Below, piece by piece: positions 1 through 7,870 of a stretch of DNA of 41,703 nucleotides. The stretch is from Candidatus Jorgensenbacteria bacterium RIFCSPLOWO2_01_FULL_45_25b (GTDB lineage Bacteria; Patescibacteriota; Minisyncoccia; UBA6257; GWB1-50-10): positions 4,582 through 46,284 of the forward strand of contig MFKK01000002.1 in the NCBI GenBank assembly GCA_001781035.1, given 5' to 3'. Numbering within the stretch: position 1 is the stretch's first letter; each line of letters opens with the position of its first letter. A model generated the notes under the pieces. It saw nothing but the letters and a program-made list of their open reading frames with translations. It did not search any database and was not told the origin of the DNA. The position numbers and the translations under genes are program-made.

Positions 1-241
1 GACCATAAACATCCGAGCGAATACTTATGCACAGAAATCTATTTGCAACTCGTAAAAACCTGATACAATAAAGAAAGAAAAGAATTAGAACTAAAAGGAA
101 GAAAAAGAAAGGTCGTCGTTTCTTAGAAATAAAAAAAACAAGAAGCGCCGAAAAAATCGGTAAAAGAGTTTTCTAATACAAGAGAAACAAAACGACAGTA
201 AAACGTACATAAGGTTGTCAAAAGACGAAAGGACAAGGCAT

Positions 242-267
242 CTCGCGAAACGCGAGGTGTTTTGTTT
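242..267 (+). terminator. Intrinsic terminator upstream of dus
   Basis: CTCGCG-AAA-CGCGAG stem followed by GTGTTTTGTTT. Confidence 0.55.
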
Positions 268-274
268 ACCTTGT

Positions 275-301
275 ATCTTACGAGGTTGAACCTCGTAAGA
301 T
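275..301. repeat. Perfect palindrome ATCTTACGAGGTT-G-AACCTCGTAAGAT
   Basis: 13-bp arms with 1-nt centre; related palindromes at 7779-7809 and 8346-8374. Confidence 0.8.
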
Positions 302-332
302 TGAAAATAAACCGCTGTTTTAGTAGGGTGGG

Positions 333-1304
333 GTGATGAGAGATATGAATTTCTGGGAACATATTAAAAAACCCGTCATGGCGCTCGCGCCGATGGCAAA
401 CGTAACGGATGCCGCGTTTCGGAAGATGATAGCGAAATACGGAAAGCCGGACGTGATGTGGACGGAGTTTGTCTCGTGCGACGGGCTCTGCTCCAAAGGA
501 ATGGAAAGGCTCTTGCCCGACCTGTGGTACGGAGAAGAAGAGCGTCCTATTATCGCGCAGATATTCGGAAGCAAGCCGGAACATGTTTATAAGACGGCAG
601 AACTTCTAAAAAATCTCGGCTTTGATGGGATTGATATCAATATGGGGTGTCCGGATAGGAGCGTGGAAAAACAGGGAGCCGGAGCGACGCTTATAAAAAA
701 TCAAAACAAAGCGGGAGAGCTTATAAAAGCGGCAAAAGAAGGGGGAGGGGGATTGCCCGTATCGGTAAAAACAAGAATAGGGTACGCGAAAGACATAACT
801 GAAGAATGGATAGAGAGCCTGCTGGAACATGAGCCGGCGGTAATCACAATTCACGCGAGAACGAGAAAAGAAATGTCGGACGTACCGGCGAATTGGGACG
901 CGATAAGGCGCGCGGTAAACGTAAGAAATGAAAAAAAAAGCAAGACGCTAATCATTGGAAATGGAGATGTTGTTTCTTTGGATGAGGCAAGAGAAAAAGC
1001 GGAGCAAACAAAATGTGACGGCGTGATGATAGGAAAGGGAATATTCGGCAATCCATGGCTCTTTGGAGAAAGAAGTCTGAAGGAGGTGAGTGTGCCCGAA
1101 AGGTTGCGGGTTATGTGCGAGCACGCCTCCCTTTTTGAAGAAATGTTTAAGAATATAAAGAATTTTTCCATGATGAAAAAACACTTCAAGTCGTATGTAA
1201 ATGAATTTGAAGGAGCGAAGGAGTTGCGGATGGAGCTCATGGAAACAAAGCAAAGTGGGGAGGTGGGCGAGATTGTGGAGAGATTTTTATCCACAAAGCG
1301 GTAA
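333..1304 (+). CDS. dus: tRNA-dihydrouridine synthase
   Basis: MALAPMANVTDAAFRKM, GFDGIDINMGCPDRSVEKQGAGATLIKN, VSVKTRIGY; start may be ATG at 336. Confidence 0.93.
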   Translation: MMRDMNFWEHIKKPVMALAPMANVTDAAFRKMIAKYGKPDVMWTEFVSCDGLCSKGMERLLPDLWYGEEERPIIAQIFGSKPEHVYKTAELLKNLGFDGIDINMGCPDRSVEKQGAGATLIKNQNKAGELIKAAKEGGGGLPVSVKTRIGYAKDITEEWIESLLEHEPAVITIHARTRKEMSDVPANWDAIRRAVNVRNEKKSKTLIIGNGDVVSLDEAREKAEQTKCDGVMIGKGIFGNPWLFGERSLKEVSVPERLRVMCEHASLFEEMFKNIKNFSMMKKHFKSYVNEFEGAKELRMELMETKQSGEVGEIVERFLSTKR

Positions 1305-1333
1305 TGAGGTGCAATGTGCTACGATAAAAAGGT

Positions 1334-1628
1334 ATGCCAAGGAAAAAGATTGAGAAAATAAAAAAAGGAATCAAAGAAGAAACGCGGGAAATAAGAGACG
1401 AAACTCGCGAGCGTCTTTTGGGATATGTTACCGGAGCCTTCGGAGTTGTCGCGGGCTTTGCGTGGAACGAGGTAATATAAAGAGTCTATAGAATACATTT
1501 ACCCTCTTCCAAAAAATTCGCTTCTCGCGAAACTAATCTACGCGATTGTAATAACTCTCGCTGTCGTTCTCGCGACGGTGTATCTGGGAAGAGTCTTAAA
1601 AAGAACAGAAGATAAAGATTCAAAATAA
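1334..1628 (+). pseudogene. DUF5654-like small membrane protein split by a +1 frameshift
   Basis: MPRKK...LLGYVTGAFGVVAGFAWNEVI* stops at 1478-1480; +1 frame continues KESIEYIYPLPKNSLLAKLIYAIVITLAVVLATVYLGRVLKRTEDKDSK* to 1628. Confidence 0.65.
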
Positions 1629-1652
1629 AAAATCTTTATGTGTAAAAGCAAG

Positions 1653-1681
1653 TTGCAATAAAAAAGAGGCTTTGATATAGT
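1653..1681 (+). promoter_or_regulatory. Sigma70-type promoter
   Basis: TTGCAA-17-TATAGT upstream of the 1756 CDS. Confidence 0.55.
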
Positions 1682-1755
1682 ACCCGCAAGAAGCAAGGTC
1701 GAGAAAAAAAAGAAAACAAGTAACCTAAAAGTCAAACATATAAAACATAAAACGC

Positions 1756-2610
1756 ATGAAAAAAACAATACCATTCATAGTAACTTTTTCCTTAATCGCG
1801 GGAATCGCGCTCGCGCAAACGGAAGGAACGGAAAAAGATGTTAAAAGCGCAAGGCAAGAAGTAAGAACGCAAATCAAAGAAGAACGGGCAAACGTAAAGA
1901 ATGCGATTCAGGAAAAAAGAGCGGAAGTGAAAGAAGCGATAAAAAGCGGAGTGGGTGAAATAAAGGACAAGATAACGGAGAAAAAAGCGGAAGTAAAAGA
2001 CGCGATCGGAGCGAAAAAAGAAGAACTGAAGACGCTTCGGCAGGAAAAGATGGCGGAGTTGAAAACCGAAATAGAGCAAAAAAGAGCGGAGGTGACGAAG
2101 AAAATTGATGAAAAGAAAGCCACGTTGAAAACAAAAGTGGCGAAAATTAAGGATGAAAAGAAAAAACAGGCGGTTGAAAGACTGGCGGATAAGATAACGG
2201 AACTCAACACGAAAATTACCACAAATCTCACAAACGCGATTGAAAAAATTGAAACGGTTGGAGCGCGGGTGGAAGACAGAGTAGCCGCCTCTGAAGCAAA
2301 GGGTACGGATGTAACAGTGGCGAAAGAAGCGGTTGAAGCGATGAAAACGGCGATAGAAGCGGCAAAAGTCGCGGTGAAAGACCAAGTATCCAAAATATAC
2401 GCGGTTTCTGATGTGATGGGAACGGAAGCAAATCTGCGGAAGGATATTAGCGGCCTAAGAGATAGTTTGAAAAATGACCTGGAGGCCGCGCGAGCAAAAG
2501 TAAGCGCCGCGAAAGAAGCGGTGCAGAAAGTCGCGGTAACCCTGGGACAGCTTCAAGAAGGAGGCGCGGTCGAACAACCGGCAGAAAACACTGAACCGGT
2601 TAAGCCATAG
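1756..2610 (+). CDS. Secreted Lys/Glu/Ala-rich coiled-coil protein
   Basis: Signal peptide MKKTIPFIVTFSLIAGIALAQ then iterated KRAEVKEAI/KKAEVKDAI helical repeats. Confidence 0.75.
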   Translation: MKKTIPFIVTFSLIAGIALAQTEGTEKDVKSARQEVRTQIKEERANVKNAIQEKRAEVKEAIKSGVGEIKDKITEKKAEVKDAIGAKKEELKTLRQEKMAELKTEIEQKRAEVTKKIDEKKATLKTKVAKIKDEKKKQAVERLADKITELNTKITTNLTNAIEKIETVGARVEDRVAASEAKGTDVTVAKEAVEAMKTAIEAAKVAVKDQVSKIYAVSDVMGTEANLRKDISGLRDSLKNDLEAARAKVSAAKEAVQKVAVTLGQLQEGGAVEQPAENTEPVKP

Positions 2611-2629
2611 TATAATGCGTATCTAAATT

Positions 2630-2854
2630 ATGAATAAGAAAATAATCGGCATCGTTGTGGCAATCGTAGTTATTGGAGTAGTAGTGGTGCTTGCGATGAA
2701 GTCTTCAAACGCGCCGGTGGAAGAAGAAGCGGTAACGGAAGGAACGGGCGAGGTTGAAGAAACGGGAGCGGTTAATCAGGAGTTGGAAAGCATTGATGTG
2801 GGAAATCTGGAAGAAGAATTAAAAGAAATTGATGCCGACCTGAAAGACCTTTAG
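2630..2854 (+). CDS. Small membrane-anchored acidic protein
   Basis: One N-terminal TM helix followed by a Glu-rich tail. Confidence 0.65.
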   Translation: MNKKIIGIVVAIVVIGVVVVLAMKSSNAPVEEEAVTEGTGEVEETGAVNQELESIDVGNLEEELKEIDADLKDL

Positions 2855-2912
2855 AAGAAGTATGGGAAGGGGGTCGGGGAAACGGGAGTTTCCTCGTGTA
2901 GGAGAGCAGTGA

Positions 2913-2930
2913 GTCCGCCAGCTGGCGGAC
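2913..2930. repeat. 18-bp perfect palindrome GTCCGCCAGCTGGCGGAC
   Basis: Perfect self-complementarity; degenerate copy TCCGTCAGTTGGCGGA at 28678-28693. Confidence 0.75.
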
Positions 2931-2966
2931 GAGCGTCGAGAACCGAGAGGTTCTTGAAAAAAATAT

Positions 2967-2997
2967 CTCGTAGCTTGCTACGAGGTATTTTTGTTTG
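2967..2997 (+). terminator. Intrinsic terminator
   Basis: CTCGTAGCTTGCTACGAG followed by GTATTTTTGTTTG. Confidence 0.8.
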
Positions 2998-3029
2998 ATT
3001 TGAGAAAGAAAAGAATATAAAGTACCTCA

Positions 3030-5018
3030 ATGGAATTTGAGCTTATTTCAAAACATAAGCCGGCGGGCGACCAGCCGGAAGCGATAAAAAAATTGGTGGA
3101 AGGTTTGGAAAAAAAAGAAAAAGCCCAGACCCTTCTTGGCGTTACGGGAAGCGGAAAGACCTTTACGATAGGAAACGTCATCGCGGAGGTAAGGCGTCCA
3201 ACGCTTGTCATCGCGCACAACAAAACGCTCGCCGCCCAACTTTGCAACGAGTTTAAAACCTTATTCCCCAAAAACGCCGTCCACTATTTTGTCTCATACT
3301 ACGATTATTATCAGCCGGAAGCGTACATACCGACATCTGATACGTATATCGGAAAAGAGGCGATGATAAACGAGGAAATTGACCGTCTTCGACACGCGGC
3401 GACAACCTCGCTCCTTACGAGAAGGGATGTTATTATCGTCGCATCTGTTTCCTGCATCTATGGGCTTGGCGCGCCGGAAGCGTATAGCGAACATATTATA
3501 CATTTCAAAAAAGGAGACGGGATAAAAAGGAAAGAGCTTGCGCGACAACTTTTGCGCATGCAGTTCACCAGAACGAATGCCGACCTGAAACGAGGGACAT
3601 TCAGAATTCGGGGAGAAAATTGGGAAATTATGCCTCCATTTGAGGAGGTGATTTACAGCATAGAAGTGCGGGAAGAAAAGGTGGAGCGCATATTCAAAAT
3701 CAGTCCGGTGGAGGGCTTTCATTCCGGCAGAACGGAAGATACGGAAGAAATTGTCATCTCTCCGGCGCGCCACTTTATAACGCTTGGCAGAGAAAAAGAA
3801 GCGGCGATTGAAGAAATAAAAAAGGAATTGGATGAACGCCTGAAACAGTTTGAAAAAGAAAAAAAATATCTGGAGGCGGAGCGTTTGGAGCGGAGAACGA
3901 AGGGCGACCTCGCGATGATTCGGGAAATCGGCTACTGCAATGGCATTGAAAACTACTCAAGGCCTTTATCGGGGAGAAAGGAGGGCGCCCCTCCCGCGAC
4001 TTTGCTTGATTATTTTCCAAAAGACTTCCTGACGGTGATAGATGAGTCTCACGTAACCGTTTCACAGATTCAGGGAATGTATGAGGGCGACGCCTCAAGG
4101 AAACGAAATTTGATTGAATACGGTTTTCGCCTGCCTTCCGCCGCCGATAATCGTCCTCTTAAATTTCATGAGTTTGAAAAACGCATAAACGAAATAATTT
4201 TTACGTCGGCAACTCCGGGGCATTACGAGCGGGAAAAAAGCGCGCGAATTGTGGAGCAAATCATTCGTCCAACAGGCCTTGTAGACCCAAAAATAACCAT
4301 AGTTCCGGCGCGCGGGCAGATTGAAGATTTGATTCCAAGAATTAAGGAGCGGGTAAAAAAGAAAGAGCGCGTGCTCGTAACAACGCTTACGAAAAAGATG
4401 GCGGAAGATTTAAGCGAATATTTCGCGAAGGAAGGCATGATGGCGTCATATCTTCATAGCGATGTAAAAACGCTTGACCGTATTCGTATTCTTACGAACC
4501 TCCGAAAGGGAAAGTTTGACATACTGGTCGGGGTAAATCTTCTTCGCGAGGGATTGGACCTTCCCGAGGTCTCTCTCGTCGCGATTCTGGACGCCGACAA
4601 AGAAGGCTTTCTCCGAAGCGAAACATCCCTTATTCAAACAATGGGACGCGCCGCGAGAAACGTGGGAGGCGAAGTGGTGTTATACGCGGATAACATAACT
4701 GGCTCCATTGAACGAGCGGTTCGGGAAACAAATCGCAGAAGGGAAAAACAGATTTCCCACAACAAAGCGCATCGTATAACGCCTCAAACGATTGTAAGAG
4801 AAATTTCGGATATCACGTCCGTGGATGTGGATAAAATTCTGGAGATGGAAACCAAGCCTCTGCCAAAATCAAAAACAGCTCTGGAAAAACTGATGAAAGA
4901 AAAGGAACATGAGATGAGAGAAGCGGCAAAGCGCCTTGATTTTGAGCTCGCCGCTCTTCTGCGGGACGAGGTAAGGGAATTATCAAAGAGCGCAAAAACA
5001 AAACGAATTGCAAAGTGA
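3030..5018 (+). CDS. uvrB: Excinuclease ABC subunit B
   Basis: LLGVTGSGKTFTIGNVI, FVSYYDYYQPEAYIPTSDTYIGKEA, C-terminal UVR motif. Confidence 0.98.
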   Translation: MEFELISKHKPAGDQPEAIKKLVEGLEKKEKAQTLLGVTGSGKTFTIGNVIAEVRRPTLVIAHNKTLAAQLCNEFKTLFPKNAVHYFVSYYDYYQPEAYIPTSDTYIGKEAMINEEIDRLRHAATTSLLTRRDVIIVASVSCIYGLGAPEAYSEHIIHFKKGDGIKRKELARQLLRMQFTRTNADLKRGTFRIRGENWEIMPPFEEVIYSIEVREEKVERIFKISPVEGFHSGRTEDTEEIVISPARHFITLGREKEAAIEEIKKELDERLKQFEKEKKYLEAERLERRTKGDLAMIREIGYCNGIENYSRPLSGRKEGAPPATLLDYFPKDFLTVIDESHVTVSQIQGMYEGDASRKRNLIEYGFRLPSAADNRPLKFHEFEKRINEIIFTSATPGHYEREKSARIVEQIIRPTGLVDPKITIVPARGQIEDLIPRIKERVKKKERVLVTTLTKKMAEDLSEYFAKEGMMASYLHSDVKTLDRIRILTNLRKGKFDILVGVNLLREGLDLPEVSLVAILDADKEGFLRSETSLIQTMGRAARNVGGEVVLYADNITGSIERAVRETNRRREKQISHNKAHRITPQTIVREISDITSVDVDKILEMETKPLPKSKTALEKLMKEKEHEMREAAKRLDFELAALLRDEVRELSKSAKTKRIAK

Positions 5019-5115
5019 AATAAAACGCGATACTCTAATTGGACGTCTGAATGTACCCCAGTGGGTCTTATACACCCCAATCACTGGGGCAGTTCGTATT
5101 CATTCGTAGAAGTTT

Positions 5116-5193
5116 GTAGATTCGGATAACTTGTGGTGAGCGAAGTCGAACCATTCGTAGTTTCGGAGCGGTTAGGTAGTTTCGGAGCGGTTA
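5116..5193 (+). repeat. A/B leader cassette, one A and two B units, abutting the uvrA start
   Basis: A GTAGATTCGGATAACTT 5116-5132; B GTAGTTTCGGAGCGGTTA 5157-5174 and 5176-5193. Confidence 0.85.
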
Positions 5194-7766
5194 TGCAAGA
5201 ATTCATAAAAATCAAAGGAGCTCGCGAACACAATTTAAAAAACATCAATCTTGAAATTCCAAGAAATAAAATGGTGGTGTTTACGGGCGTCTCCGGTTCG
5301 GGAAAATCATCGCTTGCTTTTGATACCATCTTCGCGGAGGGGCAGAGAAGGTATATAGAATCGCTCTCGTCATACGCGCGCCAATTTCTTGGAAAGCTGG
5401 ACAAGCCCGACGTGGATGAAATAGAAGGGCTCTCTCCGGCGATTTCTATTGACCAGAAATCCCATTCGGCGAATCCGCGCTCAACGGTCGCGACAATCAC
5501 GGAAATCTACGACTACCTCCGTGTTCTTTTTGCCCGCGCCGGAGTGCCGCACTGTCCGGTATGCGGAAAAAAGATTCAGCGTTTGACGTTGGATGAAATC
5601 GTTGATATCGCGAAAAGCATCGCGAACAAAAACGCGAAAGGAAAGGGATTGATGATTCTGGCGCCCGTCGTTCGCGGAAGAAAAGGGGAGTATTATCAAA
5701 TGCTCTACGACTTCTTGGGCGCGGGTTTCTATGAGGTTCGGGTGGATGGGGTAATAAAATCGCTTCGGGAGAAGATAGAACTAAAGCGTCATCATACTCA
5801 CACGATTGATCTTGTGGTGGATAAGCTTCCGTACGGGACGAACCTTGAAGACAAGGATAATCGCACGCGCCTCTCGGAAGCGATTGAGACCGCCATGAAA
5901 TATGGCGGGGATGTGGTAACGCTCATCACGGATGAGGAGCTTAATCTTTCGGCAAAATTTACCTGCCCGGATGACAGCTTTTCGTTTCCGGAAATTGAGC
6001 CACGCCTCTTCTCGTTCAATAGCCCGTATGGAGCGTGCGAGTCATGCCATGGTATTGGAACAAAAGAACCGTGGACGGAAGAAATATGCGAAGCATGTCT
6101 CGGTAAGCGTCTTCGTCCGGAGGCCTTAAGCGTTCTTTTGGACGGAAAAAACATCGTAACGATAACAAGTATGTCTATCACCGAAGCGCGGGAATTTTTT
6201 GGAAGTATGAAGGCGTTAAAAGAAACAAGATTTCGGGAAATAACGGAGGCGCCACTTCGGGAAATAAAAAGCCGTCTGAAATTCATGGAAGATGTGGGGC
6301 TTGATTATCTGACGCTTGGAAGGAAAGCGGGAACCCTATCGGGCGGAGAGGCCCAGCGCATCCGTCTTGCTTCCCAGATTGGCTCGCGCCTTACGGGAAC
6401 TCTCTATATTTTGGACGAACCCACAATCGGGCTTCATCAAAAAGACAACGAAAAACTCATCAAAACTCTTATAGAACTTCGCGATATCGGAAATTCAATT
6501 CTCGTGGTAGAGCATGATGAAGAAACGATTCACGCGGCGGACTATCTGGTGGATATCGGCCCGGGCGCGGGCGTTCATGGGGGGGAGGTGGTCGCGTTGG
6601 GCAAAATTCCGGAAATTTTTAAAGATAAAACGCAGAAATCCCTCACGCTGGACTATCTTCGGAAGGAAAAAGAAATAGAAGTGCCGGCGTCAAGAAGAAA
6701 AGTCGCGGAGAAATCTAAAGGAGACTTTTTAAAAATCCGCGGCGCGACGGAAAACAATCTCCAAAATATAGATGTTGATATTCCGCTTCGGAGATTCACG
6801 GCGATTACGGGTGTATCGGGTTCCGGCAAAAGCACGCTTGTATATGATGTGCTGTATAAAACCCTCGCGAACAAATTAAACCCCGACGTCCGTCGAGGCG
6901 GGGTAGATGCCACGACTGAAGCGTCGGGGCGGTACAAGCCCGGCGCCGTAAAGGCAATTCTCGGTCTTGAGTATGTAAATCGGGTCATCTCTATTGACCA
7001 GTCTCCGATAGGAAGAACTCCAAGGTCAAATCCGGCAACGTACGTCGGCGCCTGGGTCTACATTCGGGAGCTTTTTACCGCGACGGAAGACGCGCGCGTG
7101 AGAGGGTACAAAATCGGACGTTTCAGTTTCAACGTAAAAGGGGGGAGATGTGAAAATTGCGAAGGCCACGGCGTCATCGCGATTGAGATGCACTTCCTTC
7201 CGACGGTCTATGTAACCTGTGATATTTGCAAAGGAAAAAGATTTAACAAAGAAACGCTTGAGGTGAAGTATAAAAAGAAAAATGTTTACGAAGTGTTAAA
7301 GATGACAATTGAGGAGGCGGCGGAATTTTTCAGAGACATTCCGTGGGTGCATGATAAACTGGGCATCTTAAACGAAGTTGGCTTGGGATATTTGGAGCTT
7401 GGTCAGTCTGCCCCGACCCTTTCCGGCGGAGAGGCGCAAAGAATCAAACTATCCGCCGAACTTGGCAAGCGGGATACGAGAAAGACGGTATATCTTTTGG
7501 ATGAGCCAACAACCGGCCTCCATTTTGATGACGTAAAAAAACTCCTGGACGTAATTCACCGTCTTGTTGACCGCGGAAATACCGTTGTTGTGATTGAACA
7601 CAATCTTGATGTGATAAAAACGGCCGACTGGGTAATAGATTTGGGGCCGGAAGGGGGAGAAAAGGGAGGAAAAATTGTCGCGGTCGGAACTCCCGAAGAA
7701 GTATCAAAACGCACCGGAAGCTACACGGGCGCCTACCTTCGGAAGGTATTAAAAAAAACAATCTAA
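5193..7766 (+). CDS. uvrA: Excinuclease ABC subunit A
   Basis: [46 protein letters not shown]; CxxC Zn fingers; two LSGGEAQRI signatures. True start is ATG 5193, not the 5133 GTG of the ORF track. Confidence 0.97.
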   Translation: MQEFIKIKGAREHNLKNINLEIPRNKMVVFTGVSGSGKSSLAFDTIFAEGQRRYIESLSSYARQFLGKLDKPDVDEIEGLSPAISIDQKSHSANPRSTVATITEIYDYLRVLFARAGVPHCPVCGKKIQRLTLDEIVDIAKSIANKNAKGKGLMILAPVVRGRKGEYYQMLYDFLGAGFYEVRVDGVIKSLREKIELKRHHTHTIDLVVDKLPYGTNLEDKDNRTRLSEAIETAMKYGGDVVTLITDEELNLSAKFTCPDDSFSFPEIEPRLFSFNSPYGACESCHGIGTKEPWTEEICEACLGKRLRPEALSVLLDGKNIVTITSMSITEAREFFGSMKALKETRFREITEAPLREIKSRLKFMEDVGLDYLTLGRKAGTLSGGEAQRIRLASQIGSRLTGTLYILDEPTIGLHQKDNEKLIKTLIELRDIGNSILVVEHDEETIHAADYLVDIGPGAGVHGGEVVALGKIPEIFKDKTQKSLTLDYLRKEKEIEVPASRRKVAEKSKGDFLKIRGATENNLQNIDVDIPLRRFTAITGVSGSGKSTLVYDVLYKTLANKLNPDVRRGGVDATTEASGRYKPGAVKAILGLEYVNRVISIDQSPIGRTPRSNPATYVGAWVYIRELFTATEDARVRGYKIGRFSFNVKGGRCENCEGHGVIAIEMHFLPTVYVTCDICKGKRFNKETLEVKYKKKNVYEVLKMTIEEAAEFFRDIPWVHDKLGILNEVGLGYLELGQSAPTLSGGEAQRIKLSAELGKRDTRKTVYLLDEPTTGLHFDDVKKLLDVIHRLVDRGNTVVVIEHNLDVIKTADWVIDLGPEGGEKGGKIVAVGTPEEVSKRTGSYTGAYLRKVLKKTI
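6881..6929. repeat. Palindromic in-frame insertion in uvrA
   Basis: CCCCGACG...CGTCGGGG arms around a low-conservation peptide [22 protein letters not shown]. Confidence 0.55.
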
Positions 7767-7778
7767 AGCATCAATTTT

Positions 7779-7809
7779 CAATCTCACGAAATCCGACCTC
7801 ATAAGATTG
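7779..7809. repeat. 31-nt imperfect palindrome CAATCTCACGAAATCCGACCTCATAAGATTG
   Basis: Arms match except at transitions; followed by GAGTTTTTT. Confidence 0.65.
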
Positions 7810-7870
7810 AGTTTTTTGGCGTTTGTGTTAGTGCTTTACCTTTTTAAGTTTACGTTTTACGCTTCTTTTA

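Larger units (their letters stand above)
2876..2997 (+). ncRNA. Candidate structured RNA or 3' UTR ending in an intrinsic terminator
   Basis: GGAAAC-GGGA-GTTTCC, GTCCGCCAGCTGGCGGAC, AGAACC-GAGA-GGTTCT, then terminator. Confidence 0.4.

Noticed and set aside
1287-1295. TTATCCACA DnaA-box sequences at 1287-1295 and 9911-9919
   Set aside because: Isolated single copies, one of them within dus; likely chance.
5133-5192. GTG start for uvrA giving a 20-aa extension
   Set aside because: The extension is translated from the A/B repeat leader; canonical UvrA begins at ATG 5193.
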